Notes: generated by a model not told the origin, from the letters alone. Positions 26,404-35,194 are shown, counted from the first letter of the stretch. The stretch is 64,000 nt of DNA from Methylovirgula sp. (GCF_037200945.1 NZ_JBBCGP010000001.1:930001-994000); one strand, 5' to 3'. Translations and numbers: made by a program.

Positions 26404-27408
26404 TCATAGAGCCAAAAAGCCGGGCGGTGCTTGTGCGAGAAGCTCGCGAGCTGCGCTCTCGCCAAGATGCTGCGGATCAGCGAGCGAGCCTTGAACCTGC
26501 GTCGCGAAATGCTGTGAGCCATCCGGCCGCAAGATGATCGCGCGCAGATGCAGCACGTCGTTTTCGAGCCAGGCGTGACCGCCGATTGGCGTGCGGCAGG
26601 AGCCGTCGAGAACCTGAAGCAACGCGCGTTCGCAGGCAAGCGCAACGGCCGTCTCTGCATCGAGAATCGGTTTGAGGGCGGCCGCGACCGTCGCATCGCC
26701 GCTGCGAGCCGTAATGGCGATTGCGCCCTGCCCGACGGCAGGAACGAAATCATGCGTGTCGAGCAATGCCGTCGCCTTGTCGGTCAGGTTCAGACGCTTC
26801 AGCCCTGCAAGCGCCAGGATCGTCGCGTCGATCTCTCCGCGCTCGATCTTGGCAAGCCGCGTTTCGACATTGCCGCGCAAAAGCGTAATCGCGAGATCGG
26901 ACCGCAGCCGTAGAAGCATCGCGCTCCGCCGCAACGACGCCGTGCCGACGACGCTGCCCGACGGCAACGCACGTGGGTCCTTCGCCTTGTTGGAAATCCA
27001 GGCATCGCGCGCATCTTCGCGGGGCAGATAGCCGGCAATGTCGATGCCTTGCGGCAAATAGGTCGGCAAATCTTTGGCGGAATGGACGGCGATGTCGATG
27101 TCGCCATGCATAAGCGCGCTATCCAGCTCTTTGGTGAAGAGCCCTTTGCCGCCCGATTCGCCGAGCGCGCGATCCTGAATCTGATCGCCGGTCGTGCGGA
27201 TGACGATGATTTCCATCAGAGGCGCCTGGGCGCCCAGCGCCGCCGCGAGGCTTTGCTTGACCTGGTTGGCCTGCGTCAGCGCCAGAGGACTGCCGCGCGT
27301 ACCTATTCTCAGTCGCGCCGGGGGGGCGCCTGCCGCAAGAGAATCGGGAATTGTCAATTTCCTCGTATTTTGGGGTAGATGTGAAGGACGGGGTGTCTTT
27401 TGCACCAA
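26404..27408 (-). CDS. hemC: Hydroxymethylbilane synthase (porphobilinogen deaminase)
   Basis: Polymerises four porphobilinogens into hydroxymethylbilane. The core RIGTRGSPLALTQANQVKQS opens the fold; GGKGLFTKELDSALMHGDID, the substrate-binding arginines in GTASLRRSAMLLRLR, and the dipyrromethane cofactor cysteine in DGSCRTPIGGHAWLEN are all present. The first 31 residues before the core look non-conserved, so a start closer to RIGTRG is possible. Divergent from tsaD with about 110 bases between. Confidence 0.95.
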   Translation of the reverse strand: MVQKTPRPSHLPQNTRKLTIPDSLAAGAPPARLRIGTRGSPLALTQANQVKQSLAAALGAQAPLMEIIVIRTTGDQIQDRALGESGGKGLFTKELDSALMHGDIDIAVHSAKDLPTYLPQGIDIAGYLPREDARDAWISNKAKDPRALPSGSVVGTASLRRSAMLLRLRSDLAITLLRGNVETRLAKIERGEIDATILALAGLKRLNLTDKATALLDTHDFVPAVGQGAIAITARSGDATVAAALKPILDAETAVALACERALLQVLDGSCRTPIGGHAWLENDVLHLRAIILRPDGSQHFATQVQGSLADPQHLGESAARELLAQAPPGFLAL

Positions 27409-27516
27409 AAGCCAGCCCTAAACCAGCCTGAGGGCTTTAGGTTGGACGAGATCGATACTATCCCTTTGCGGCGAGGCGGTGGCATCGGCTGTTTCTCCAA
27501 GCTATTGAGATCATTC

Positions 27517-28575
27517 ATGCGTTTTCTCGGGATCGAAACCACCTGCGACGAGACGGCAGCCGCCGTCGTCGCCCTTAGACCGGAGGGCGGCGGCGAAATC
27601 CTCTCGAACGAGGTGTTCAGCCAGATCGCCGAACATCAGGCCTATGGCGGCGTCGTTCCGGAGATCGCGGCGCGCGCCCATATCGAAGTGCTCGACCGGT
27701 TGATTGTGCGGGCACTTGAAGATGCCAAGCTCGAGCTTGCCGACCTCGACGGAATTGCTGCCGCCGCCGGCCCCGGCCTCATCGGTGGCGTGATCATCGG
27801 GCTCACGACGGGAAAAGCATTGGCGTTGGCCGCGCGCAAACCCTTCGTCGCCGTCAACCATCTCGAAGCCCACGCGCTCACCGCGCGGCTCGCCGGCGGT
27901 CTGGATTTTCCCTATCTGCTGCTGCTCGTCTCGGGCGGCCACACCCAGCTCGTCGCGGTGCGTGGCGTCGGCGATTATCTGCGGCTCGGCGCGACGGTTG
28001 ACGACGCTGTCGGCGAAGCTTTCGACAAGGTCGCGAAAATGCTCGGCCTGCCCTATCCCGGCGGCCCGCAGGTGGAGCGCGAAGCTCTGAAAGGCGACCC
28101 GACGCGTTTCGACTTCCCGCGCCCGATGCTCGGTCGACCGAAACCCGATTTTTCTTTCTCGGGACTGAAAACCGCCGTGCGGCTCGAAGCCGAGAAAATC
28201 GCGCCGCTCAATCCTGCCGCCGTCGCCGATCTCTGCGCCTCGTTCCAGGCCGCCGTGGTCGATACGCTGGTGGACCGGCTGCGCGCCGGCATCCGCGTCT
28301 TCGGCGAGCGCGTCGGGCCGTGTCAGGCGATGGTCGTCGCCGGAGGCGTCGCTGCCAATTCGGCGATCCGCCGCGCGCTGATGCGCTTTTGCGGCGAGAG
28401 CGGCCTGCGGCTCATCGTGCCGCCGGTCGCGCTTTGCACCGACAATGGCGCGATGATCGCGTGGGCGGGAATCGAACGCCTGCGGCTCGGGCTCAGCGAC
28501 GACATGACCTTCGCCGCGCGGCCGCGCTGGCCGCTCGATAGCGACGCCGAAACTCTCCATCACGGCAAGGCCTGA
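27517..28575 (+). CDS. tsaD: tRNA N6-adenosine threonylcarbamoyltransferase TsaD
   Basis: Transfers the threonylcarbamoyl group to A37 of tRNAs that read ANN codons, in complex with TsaB and TsaE. The protein starts MRFLGIETTCDETAAAVVAL; iron-binding histidines lie in VNHLEAHALTARL, and the ASKHA-type nucleotide motifs LLLLVSGGHTQLV and VAGGVAANSAIRR are clear. 352 residues. ATG at 27517 is chosen over the upstream frame from 27400, whose extra residues are not family-like. Its partner tsaB lies at 35.2 kb. gpsA follows with no gap. Confidence 0.95.
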   Translation: MRFLGIETTCDETAAAVVALRPEGGGEILSNEVFSQIAEHQAYGGVVPEIAARAHIEVLDRLIVRALEDAKLELADLDGIAAAAGPGLIGGVIIGLTTGKALALAARKPFVAVNHLEAHALTARLAGGLDFPYLLLLVSGGHTQLVAVRGVGDYLRLGATVDDAVGEAFDKVAKMLGLPYPGGPQVEREALKGDPTRFDFPRPMLGRPKPDFSFSGLKTAVRLEAEKIAPLNPAAVADLCASFQAAVVDTLVDRLRAGIRVFGERVGPCQAMVVAGGVAANSAIRRALMRFCGESGLRLIVPPVALCTDNGAMIAWAGIERLRLGLSDDMTFAARPRWPLDSDAETLHHGKA

Positions 28576-29595
28576 ATGCCGGAACGGACGCATATCGCCG
28601 TGCTGGGCGCAGGCGCCTGGGGCACGGCGCTCGCCAATCTCGCTGCCCGCAATGCGGCCAAGGTTCACCTTTGGGCGCATGATGCGACCCATGTTGCTGA
28701 AATGGCCGCGACCGGCGTCAATGCGCGGCGCCTGCCGGGGGTGCCGCTCGCGTTCAATATCGTGCCGACGGCGTCGCTTGAAGATGTCGCGAATGCCGAC
28801 GTGATTCTTCTCGCCGTTCCGGCGCAGGCGGTTCGCGAGACGGCAAATGCGCTGATCGAGATCGTCGCGCCGGGCGTTCCGTTGATCGTCTGCGCGAAGG
28901 GAATCGAACGCGCGACCGGCCTGTTTCTCAGCGACGTAATGGCGGAAGTCCTGCCAGCGCATCCGCAGGCCGTGCTCTCCGGGCCAAGCTTCGCCGAAGA
29001 TGTCGCGAAAACCTTGCCGACGGCGGTGACGCTTGCCGCAGCCGATGACGCCACCGCCGAGGCGCTTGCCGCGACGCTCGCGGCGCCGTGGTTCCGGCTT
29101 TATCATTCACGCGATATTCGTGGCGTCGAAATCGGCGGTGCGGCGAAAAACGTCCTCGCCATCGCAAGCGGCATCGCCGCAGGTCGCGGCCTCGGCGCCA
29201 GTGCGGGTGCGGCGTTGATCGCACGCGGCTTCGCCGAACTTTCGCGCTTCGGCCGGGCCTTCGGCGCCGATATCGCGACGCTTGCCGGCCTCTCCGGCCT
29301 CGGCGACTTGGTACTTACGTGCAGCTCGGGCCAATCACGCAATTTCGCGCTCGGCCTTGCGCTTGGACGCGGCGCCGATGTCGCGACGGCAACCAGCGAC
29401 GGCAAGCTGACGGAAGGCGTCTTCACCAGCGGCGTGCTGGTCGATCTCGCACATCAAAAGAATATCGACATGCCGATTTGCGAAGCCGTCGATGCGGTGC
29501 TTGCCGAGCGCATCAGCATCGATGCAGCGATCGAGGCGCTGCTGGCACGCCCGCGCAAGGCGGAATTCATCGGCGCGCGTTCAGACGAAAGGTGA
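28576..29595 (+). CDS. gpsA: NAD(P)-dependent glycerol-3-phosphate dehydrogenase
   Basis: Makes sn-glycerol-3-phosphate from dihydroxyacetone phosphate for phospholipid synthesis. The Rossmann motif GAGAWGTALANLAARN is near residue 11, with LAVPAQAVRET, VCAKGIE and the catalytic lysine region IGGAAKNVLAIASGIAAGRG. 339 residues, normal length. The ATG directly follows the tsaD stop codon, and the tsaD-gpsA pair is common in alphaproteobacteria. A small EVE-domain gene follows after 3 bases. Confidence 0.96.
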   Translation: MPERTHIAVLGAGAWGTALANLAARNAAKVHLWAHDATHVAEMAATGVNARRLPGVPLAFNIVPTASLEDVANADVILLAVPAQAVRETANALIEIVAPGVPLIVCAKGIERATGLFLSDVMAEVLPAHPQAVLSGPSFAEDVAKTLPTAVTLAAADDATAEALAATLAAPWFRLYHSRDIRGVEIGGAAKNVLAIASGIAAGRGLGASAGAALIARGFAELSRFGRAFGADIATLAGLSGLGDLVLTCSSGQSRNFALGLALGRGADVATATSDGKLTEGVFTSGVLVDLAHQKNIDMPICEAVDAVLAERISIDAAIEALLARPRKAEFIGARSDER

Positions 29596-29598
29596 CAG

Positions 29599-30012
29599 AT
29601 GGCGCATTGGCTGTTGAAGAGCGAACCGACAAGCTGGTCCTGGCAGCAACAGGTTGAAGCTGGCGCCAAAGGCACGTTCTGGAATGGCGTGCGCAACCAC
29701 AGCGCCAAGCTGCATCTGATGGCGATGAAGGTCGGCGAGCACGCCTTCTTCTATCATTCGAACGAAGGCAAGGAGATCGTCGGCATCGTAACGATCATCA
29801 AGCCCTATTATCCCGATCCGAGCGACGAGAGCGGAAAGTTCGGCATGGTCGATGTCCGTGCCGACAAGCCGCTGAAACATCCGGTGACGTTAGAGGCGAT
29901 CAAGGCCGAGCCGCATCTGAAAGACATGGTGCTGGTCAACAATTCGCGGCTTTCCGTGCAGCCGGTGACGGACGCCGAATGGAAACTCATCTGCAAGATG
30001 GGTGGGGTTTAG
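29599..30012 (+). CDS. EVE domain-containing protein
   Basis: 137-residue protein whose whole length is the EVE (PUA-like) domain: MAHWLLKSEPTSWSWQQQ, GTFWNGVRNHSAKLHLMAMK and GEHAFFYHSNEGKEIVGIVT. EVE folds recognise modified bases in DNA or RNA. Molecular role of this conserved bacterial group is not firmly known. Third gene after tsaD and gpsA, with 3 bases between; GAAAGGTGA precedes the ATG. Confidence 0.9.
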   Translation: MAHWLLKSEPTSWSWQQQVEAGAKGTFWNGVRNHSAKLHLMAMKVGEHAFFYHSNEGKEIVGIVTIIKPYYPDPSDESGKFGMVDVRADKPLKHPVTLEAIKAEPHLKDMVLVNNSRLSVQPVTDAEWKLICKMGGV

Positions 30013-30076
30013 CTTGACGTCCAAGGCTGCGAACGGGCAGATGCTGTCTCATCCCACACCCGCTGCAGAGTAAATA

Positions 30077-30868
30077 ATGATCCGTTCCGCCCTGATGAAT
30101 GTCATGACCGCCGCCGCATTGAAGGCGGGGCGCGGGCTGAAGCGCGATTTCGGCGAAGTCGAAAATCTGCAAGTCTCGGTGAAAGGCCCAGGCGATTTCG
30201 TCACCGCGGCAGACCGGAAATCCGAGAAAACCCTGTTCGAGGAACTCTCCAAGGCACGGCCGGGCTATGGTTTCGTGCTCGAAGAATCCGGCATCGTCGA
30301 AGGCACCGACAAGTCGCACACCTGGTATATCGACCCGCTCGACGGCACGACGAATTTTCTGCACGGCCTGCCGATCTTCGCGATCTCGATTGGTCTGGCG
30401 CGTGAAGGCCAGATCGTCGCTGGCCTCGTCTACAATCCTGCGACCGAGGACATGTATATCGCCGAAAAAGGCCAGGGCGCCTATCACAACAATCGCCGCC
30501 TGCGCGTCGCGGCGCGACGCAATTTCGGCGATGCCTTGATCGGTTGCGGCGTGCCGCATCCGGGCAAGAAAGGCCACGTCGGCTTCCGCGCCGAATTTGC
30601 CGCCGTCATGGCGCGGGCCTCCAATCTGCGCCGCCTCGGCGCCGCAGCGATCGACCTCTGTTATGTCGCGCAAGGCTCTTACGACGGGTTCTGGGAGCGC
30701 GAACTGCAACCCTGGGACATTGCAGCCGGCATTTTGATCATCAAGGAAGCCGGCGGCTATGTCACCGATGCCGACGGCAATCCGGACATGCTGACGACGG
30801 GCTCGATCTGCGCCGGAAACGAGGCGATCCATTCGCAATTGCTGACGCTGATCCGCGCCGCCAAATAA
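30077..30868 (+). CDS. suhB: Inositol-1-monophosphatase family protein (SuhB-like)
   Basis: Mg2+-dependent phosphatase of 263 residues. The IMPase signature WYIDPLDGTTNFLHGLP and the C-terminal motif WDIAAGILIIKEAGGY are intact, as is the first-metal glutamate in LEESG. In Proteobacteria SuhB hydrolyses inositol monophosphate and also binds NusA in rRNA antitermination complexes; which role dominates here is unknown. ATG at 30077. Same strand as the EVE gene 64 bases upstream. Confidence 0.93.
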   Translation: MIRSALMNVMTAAALKAGRGLKRDFGEVENLQVSVKGPGDFVTAADRKSEKTLFEELSKARPGYGFVLEESGIVEGTDKSHTWYIDPLDGTTNFLHGLPIFAISIGLAREGQIVAGLVYNPATEDMYIAEKGQGAYHNNRRLRVAARRNFGDALIGCGVPHPGKKGHVGFRAEFAAVMARASNLRRLGAAAIDLCYVAQGSYDGFWERELQPWDIAAGILIIKEAGGYVTDADGNPDMLTTGSICAGNEAIHSQLLTLIRAAK

Positions 30869-30967
30869 CGGCGCAGGCCCGGCCATTTTTTGGCCATCCC
30901 GCTCGTGCGCGATCTGTGGTAAACACGGGCCAAGATTTGGCGGGGAAGCGAAGGCGGAGCGCAGTCA

Positions 30968-31945
30968 ATGGCGGTCGAGATTGACCCTTATAAATTATCG
31001 TCCCCGCGCATCTATCTCGTTCGCATGGTGGTCTTTCTGATCCTCGTCGGCTTTGCCGCGTTGATCCTCTACAAACAGATCGCCCTCGCCTTTTCGCGCA
31101 ATCCGGGCCTCAATAGCCTGATCTTCTTCGTCCTCTTCATCGGTATCGTGCTGGCGTTGCGGCAGGTCATCCGGCTGTTCCGCGAGGTGCGCTGGGTGAA
31201 TGCGCTGCCGCGCGGGCTCGAAAACGAGGTGCGCCAGCCGATTCTGCTGGGGCCGATCGCGATGCTCATTGGCGGCCGCCCGGTGAGCGAAGTGGCGCTG
31301 CCGACGCTGACCTTGCGCGCCGTGCTCGATTCGATCGGCACACGGCTCGACGAGGCGCGCGACACGTCGCGGTATCTCACCGGCCTGCTGATCTTCCTCG
31401 GCCTGCTCGGCACGTTCTGGGGCCTCTTAACCACAGTTGGCTCGATCGGCGACATTCTCAATTCCATGCAGTCGAACGGCGATGCCGCTGTGATGTTCGA
31501 CAATCTCAAGAGCAACCTCGCCCGGCCGCTTTCGGGCATGAGCATTTCGTTCACCTCGTCGCTCTTCGGCCTCGCCGGCTCGCTCGTGCTGGGCTTTCTC
31601 GACCTGCAGGCCGGGCAGGCGCAAAACCGCTTCTATAACGAGCTCGAAGATAATTTGACGGCCAAGACCGCGGTCGATCTGCCGATCGAACCGGCGTCCG
31701 GCGACGGCAGTGTGCCGCGCGACCTGCGAAGCGCGATCGAGAAGATCGCCGCGACGGCAGACCAGACTCATGTCCGCGCCACATCGATCGCCATGGCCAA
31801 TCTTGCCGACGGCATCCAAAGCCTTGTGCAGCACATGCGCAACGAGCAGCAGATGATTCGTGATTGGGTCGAGGCGCAAGCGACGCAGAACGAAGAGATG
31901 AAGAAGGTTCTCAAACAGATCGCCCGCGAAGCGGAGCACGGCTGA
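30968..31945 (+). CDS. MotA/TolQ/ExbB proton-channel family protein
   Basis: 325-residue inner membrane protein with about four predicted helices (near residues 15-37, 47-63, 138-158 and 195-215). The segment LGTFWGLLTTVGSIGDILNS and the later GLAGSLVLGFLDLQAGQAQN are of MotA/TolQ style. A soluble C-terminal region contains helical repeats. It is coupled to an OmpA-like partner that starts on its stop codon, so the pair probably forms a proton-driven stator complex contacting the cell wall. Not the canonical motA, tolQ or exbB; partner genes of those systems are absent. Confidence 0.8.
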   Translation: MAVEIDPYKLSSPRIYLVRMVVFLILVGFAALILYKQIALAFSRNPGLNSLIFFVLFIGIVLALRQVIRLFREVRWVNALPRGLENEVRQPILLGPIAMLIGGRPVSEVALPTLTLRAVLDSIGTRLDEARDTSRYLTGLLIFLGLLGTFWGLLTTVGSIGDILNSMQSNGDAAVMFDNLKSNLARPLSGMSISFTSSLFGLAGSLVLGFLDLQAGQAQNRFYNELEDNLTAKTAVDLPIEPASGDGSVPRDLRSAIEKIAATADQTHVRATSIAMANLADGIQSLVQHMRNEQQMIRDWVEAQATQNEEMKKVLKQIAREAEHG

Positions 31946-32973
31946 TGCCGCTGGCGCGCGCCCGGCGCCCGCAGCGGCCGGTCGATTATTGGCCCGGCTT
32001 CGTCGATGCCCTGACGACGATGCTGCTCGTCATCACCTTCCTGCTGTCCGTCTTCATGCTGGCGCAGTTTTTTCTCGCTCGCGAAGTCTCGGGCAAGGAT
32101 ACGGTGCTGACCAAGCTCAACAAGCAGATCGCCGAACTGACGGCGCAACTTGCCTTGTCGCAGATGAACAAGTCCGACGCCGACAACCAGATCAATGTGC
32201 TGAGCGCGACCCTGGACAGCGAACGGAAGAAAAGCGCCGCGCTGCAAGGCGAGATCGCTGCGGCCAGCGCCGGGAATGGCAGCGCCGATGCGCGTGTCAC
32301 CGCCGCCGAACAGGCTCTGAAGGCCGAAAAGGACGTCTCGGCCCAGGCCTTAGCGCAAGTCGAAATTCTCAATCAACAGATTGGCGCGTTGCGCCGCCAA
32401 CTCGCGGCGATCGAGGATGCGCTCGCGGCCTCGGAATCTCGCGATAAGGAATCGCAGGCGAAGATCGCCGACCTCGGCTCGCGGCTCAACATCGCGCTCG
32501 CCCAGAAGGTGCAGGAGCTCGCGCGCTATCGCTCCGACTTCTTCGGGCGCTTACGTCAAATTCTTGGCGATCGGCCGGATATCCGCACCGTCGGAGATCG
32601 TTTCGTCTTCCAATCGGAAGTCCTGTTCGACTCCGGCAAAGCCGAGCTCAATCCCGAAGGCAGGACCGATCTCGACAAGCTTGCCGACGCCGTCGTCGAG
32701 CTGAATAAGGAAATCCCGCCTGAAATTCCGTGGGTTTTGCGCGTCGACGGGCACACCGACAGACGGCCAATCCAATCGACCGAATTCCATTCGAACTGGG
32801 ATCTGTCGGCATCACGCGCCATCGCCGTCGTGGAATATCTCGTCAGCAAGGGCGTGCCGGCCGATCGGCTCGTCGCCGCGGGCTTCGGCGAATTCCAGCC
32901 GATCGATCCGGGCGACAGCGATGACGCCTACGCCAAGAACCGCCGCATCGAATTGAAGCTGACGGAAAAATAA
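31945..32973 (+). CDS. OmpA/MotB-like peptidoglycan-binding membrane protein
   Basis: 342 residues. One N-terminal transmembrane helix (FVDALTTMLLVITFLLSVFM) like MotB/TolR, an extended coiled coil from about residue 50 to 195, and a C-terminal OmpA domain with the peptidoglycan-binding core DGHTDRRPIQ and LSASRAIAVVEYL, ending RRIELKLTEK. The ATG at 31945 overlaps the TGA of the MotA/TolQ-like gene. The aspartate in WPGFVDALTTM corresponds to the MotB/TolR proton-carrying residue. Function likely linked to envelope integrity or an unknown motor. Confidence 0.82.
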   Translation: MPLARARRPQRPVDYWPGFVDALTTMLLVITFLLSVFMLAQFFLAREVSGKDTVLTKLNKQIAELTAQLALSQMNKSDADNQINVLSATLDSERKKSAALQGEIAAASAGNGSADARVTAAEQALKAEKDVSAQALAQVEILNQQIGALRRQLAAIEDALAASESRDKESQAKIADLGSRLNIALAQKVQELARYRSDFFGRLRQILGDRPDIRTVGDRFVFQSEVLFDSGKAELNPEGRTDLDKLADAVVELNKEIPPEIPWVLRVDGHTDRRPIQSTEFHSNWDLSASRAIAVVEYLVSKGVPADRLVAAGFGEFQPIDPGDSDDAYAKNRRIELKLTEK

Positions 32974-32984
32974 AGACGGCGCGC

Positions 32985-33479
32985 GTGAACGAAATTCAGA
33001 CGGCCGATTGGAGCAATTTTTTCGTCGCGGAGGTCGGCGCGTCGGCGGCCCTCACCGGCCTTGTTGCCGTTGCGATCTCAATCAATCTCGAGCGCATTCT
33101 TGCCTTCAAAACACTGCCGGGATTGGCTGGCTCCGCATTGATCCTGCTCAGCAGCGTCCTCGTCCTCACCAGCGCGGCGCTGATCCCGCATCAGCCGATA
33201 TTTGTCTTCGGCCTCGAAACTTTCCTGATCGCTCTCACCATGCTGCTCGTGCCGCTGTTCATCCAGGTCCGCTCATGGAAGATCGAGCCAATGCCGCCGC
33301 GGCGGACCATCATTCGCGCAATCATGAACGGGGCGCCGGGCCTTGCGATCTTGATCGCCGGCATCCTCCTGCTGATCGGCCAGGCAAGCGGGCTTTACTG
33401 GATCGCCGCCGGTGCCATTTTGAGTCTTATTTCCGGCGTGATGATCGCCTGGGTTCTGTTGATCGAAATCCTTCGTTGA
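32985..33479 (+). CDS. Conserved integral membrane protein, unknown function
   Basis: 164 residues with about four hydrophobic segments. Starts with a GTG at 32985 (NEIQTADWSNFFVAEVGASA), a pattern I recall in small alphaproteobacterial membrane proteins without assigned function. It lies 11 bases after the OmpA-like gene on the same strand and may belong to that unit. It ends 62 bases before a tRNA gene. No catalytic motif visible. Confidence 0.75.
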   Translation: MNEIQTADWSNFFVAEVGASAALTGLVAVAISINLERILAFKTLPGLAGSALILLSSVLVLTSAALIPHQPIFVFGLETFLIALTMLLVPLFIQVRSWKIEPMPPRRTIIRAIMNGAPGLAILIAGILLLIGQASGLYWIAAGAILSLISGVMIAWVLLIEILR

Positions 33480-33540
33480 GCGCTTGCTTGCGCGTGCCGC
33501 CCGGTTCGGTGTAATGCCCGCAGCCTTGCCTTATGCTGCC

Positions 33541-33617
33541 GGGCCGGTAGCTCAATTGGTTAGAGCCGGCCGCTCATAACGGTCTGGTTGCAGGTTCAAG
33601 TCCTGCCCGGCCCACCA
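33541..33617 (+). tRNA. tRNA with CAU anticodon, probably tRNA-Ile2 (else Met)
   Basis: The 77-base cloverleaf is complete: acceptor GGGCCGG/CCGGCCC, D stem GCTC/GAGC, anticodon stem GGCCG/CGGTC with loop CTCATAA (anticodon CAT), T arm GCAGG/CCTGC around TTCAAGT, and an encoded A-CCA end. CAU can be elongator Met or, after lysidine modification of C34, Ile for AUA. The variable region TGGTTGC resembles tRNA-Ile2 of other bacteria more than elongator Met, and it lacks the initiator hallmark of a mismatched first acceptor pair. Confidence 0.93.
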
Positions 33618-33705
33618 TTTTCTTCCGCCAATCGGCCCTAGGGATCGCTTACGCAATTTGCAGATCTTTTTTGCGATCTCTCTTGCAAAAATCAGGTTGC
33701 GTGAC

Positions 33706-34386
33706 TCAAATCGTCGTCAAACGCGACGTCCCGTACGGCGCGTTGTGTGGAGCGGGCTTTATAGCCCATTGCATATTGGCGTCCGCGTAGACGAGATCAT
33801 AAGCTGCTTCCCGGGTGAATTTCTGGACGGCTTGATAGACGCCATGGTGCTGGTGATTTTCGTTGGGATAGAAGTCATCGCCGAAAACAATCCCGGTTTT
33901 CTTCACCTTTCTTTCCAGCAGATAGAGTTCCTGTAACGTCTGTTCGAATGCATGACTGCTGTCGATATAAGCCCAATCGAGGTAATTATCCGGAATCGAA
34001 TTCAGCCAGTCGGTTGAGAATTCGTTGTGAATATGCACATCGCCTTCGCCGAGACCGCGCACGAGATTGTCGATTGTTAGTGCATAAGCCTGCGCGGTCC
34101 CGAGCCTGCCGAAATCAGTATAAGTCCCCCAGTCCGCGTAAAAATCACCATTGGCCTTCCACCAAGGATCGATCAGATGGAGTCGCGTCGGGCGGGCTTG
34201 TGCAATGAGAGCGGCAGACAAATTACCGCAAAAGACGCCCAGCTCCGCGCCGATGGAGGCTTTCGGGATCAATTTCAGGATTTCAGCCCGCCGGGTGACC
34301 TCGGACTCTGGAGGCCCCCTGAATCCGGACGGTGGCAGAACGGCCTGCTCCGGTGGATTGAAATGGAGAAAGATCCTTCCGCTCAT
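33706..34386 (-). CDS. Class I SAM-dependent methyltransferase, orphan
   Basis: 226 residues. Motif I is IGAELGVFCGNLSAAL, the acidic end of strand 2 is LHLIDPWW, and the post-I region is DNYLDWAYIDSSHAFEQTL, which fits the Methyltransf_24 family. Substrate unknown; relatives often sit in surface-polysaccharide clusters, but no such cluster is here. The gene stands alone, opposite in direction to its neighbours, 88 bases from a tRNA 3' end and in a more AT-rich patch, so acquisition by transfer is possible. Flanking gaps of 88 and 244 bases hold no other gene. Confidence 0.8.
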   Translation of the reverse strand: MSGRIFLHFNPPEQAVLPPSGFRGPPESEVTRRAEILKLIPKASIGAELGVFCGNLSAALIAQARPTRLHLIDPWWKANGDFYADWGTYTDFGRLGTAQAYALTIDNLVRGLGEGDVHIHNEFSTDWLNSIPDNYLDWAYIDSSHAFEQTLQELYLLERKVKKTGIVFGDDFYPNENHQHHGVYQAVQKFTREAAYDLVYADANMQWAIKPAPHNAPYGTSRLTTI

Positions 34387-34594
34387 CTTCTATTCCGTCG
34401 GCCAGGTTTCATTCCCGCTGTACTTTGATTCTAAATGATTCTCCAGATCGGCAGGCAATCGTAATCAAGCTTGGCGAAAGCCTATAGGCCGTTTCCAAAG
34501 GAAGCAGGAGCTCGGTAATATTGCAGGGTTCTGGCCTCCCAATTCACGGCTTGCCCAAGCAAAATTCCTCGCCCATATAAGGTGTTGATGCCAC

Positions 34595-34613
34595 GTCCGG
34601 CCTTGAACCGGAC
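34595..34613 (+). promoter_or_regulatory. 5' leader hairpin before the nfuA-like gene
   Basis: GTCCGG and CCGGAC form a 6-base stem around CCTTGAA; the GGGAG ribosome site starts four bases after it (34617-34621) and the ATG is at 34631. A TATAAG at 34576-34581 may be the -10 box. The hairpin could modulate translation. Confidence 0.3.
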
Positions 34614-34630
34614 ATTGGGAGCAAAAAAGC

Positions 34631-35194
34631 ATGTTTATCGAAACCGAACTCACGCCGAATCCGGCGACATTGAAATTCCTGCCCGGCCGTGCCGTGATGC
34701 CCGACGGCACGCTCGACATCCCGGACGCGTCTGGCGCGGCGCAATCGCCGCTGGCCGAAGCCCTGTTCGAAATTCCCGGCGTCGCCGGCGTCTATTTCGG
34801 CAGCGACTTCATCACCGTCACCAAGAACGCGAGCGAGTGGCCGCAGCTCAAGCCGGCGATCCTCGGCGTCGTCATGGAGCATTTCACCTCCGGCGCGCCG
34901 CTGCTCGCCGAAGGCGTTTCCGGTGATCCGGATGACGAGCCGGATGAATTCTTCGCCACTGAGGATTCCGAGACGGTCGAAACGATCAAGGAATTGATCG
35001 AGACGCGCGTGCGCCCTTCGGTTGCGGGTGACGGCGGCGACATCAAATTCCGCGGTTTCCGCGACGGCACGGTCTATCTGGCGATGAAGGGCTCATGCTC
35101 GGGCTGCCCATCTTCGACAGCGACGCTGCGCCACGGCATCGAGAATCTGTTGCGCCATTACGTCCCGTCGGTACAAATGGTTGAGGCGGTCTAG
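34631..35194 (+). CDS. NfuA/NifU-type iron-sulfur cluster carrier
   Basis: 187-residue scaffold or carrier that delivers Fe-S clusters. The N-terminal Nfu domain begins MFIETELTPNPATLKFLPGR and the C-terminal NifU-like domain holds C156-S-G-C159 in MKGSCSGCPSS. Acidic linker at 98-118. This is the eukaryote-like NFU form typical of alphaproteobacteria, first gene of a long plus-strand run. Its neighbour MiaB downstream is an Fe-S enzyme, so association may be functional as well as positional. GGGAG lies 9 bases before the ATG. Confidence 0.93.
   Translation: MFIETELTPNPATLKFLPGRAVMPDGTLDIPDASGAAQSPLAEALFEIPGVAGVYFGSDFITVTKNASEWPQLKPAILGVVMEHFTSGAPLLAEGVSGDPDDEPDEFFATEDSETVETIKELIETRVRPSVAGDGGDIKFRGFRDGTVYLAMKGSCSGCPSSTATLRHGIENLLRHYVPSVQMVEAV

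Noticed and set aside
27511..29106. Minus-strand open frame of 531 codons opposite tsaD and gpsA
   Set aside because: Shadow of two well-defined genes; low complexity and no motif.
30885..30899. GGCCATTTTTTGGCC after suhB as a terminator
   Set aside because: The stem is only five pairs and the T run is in the loop rather than after the stem.
33664..33691. Hairpin TTTTTGC/GCAAAAA after the tRNA
   Set aside because: A/T-rich seven-base stem with a 10-base loop and no clear role; too weak to annotate as a terminator.
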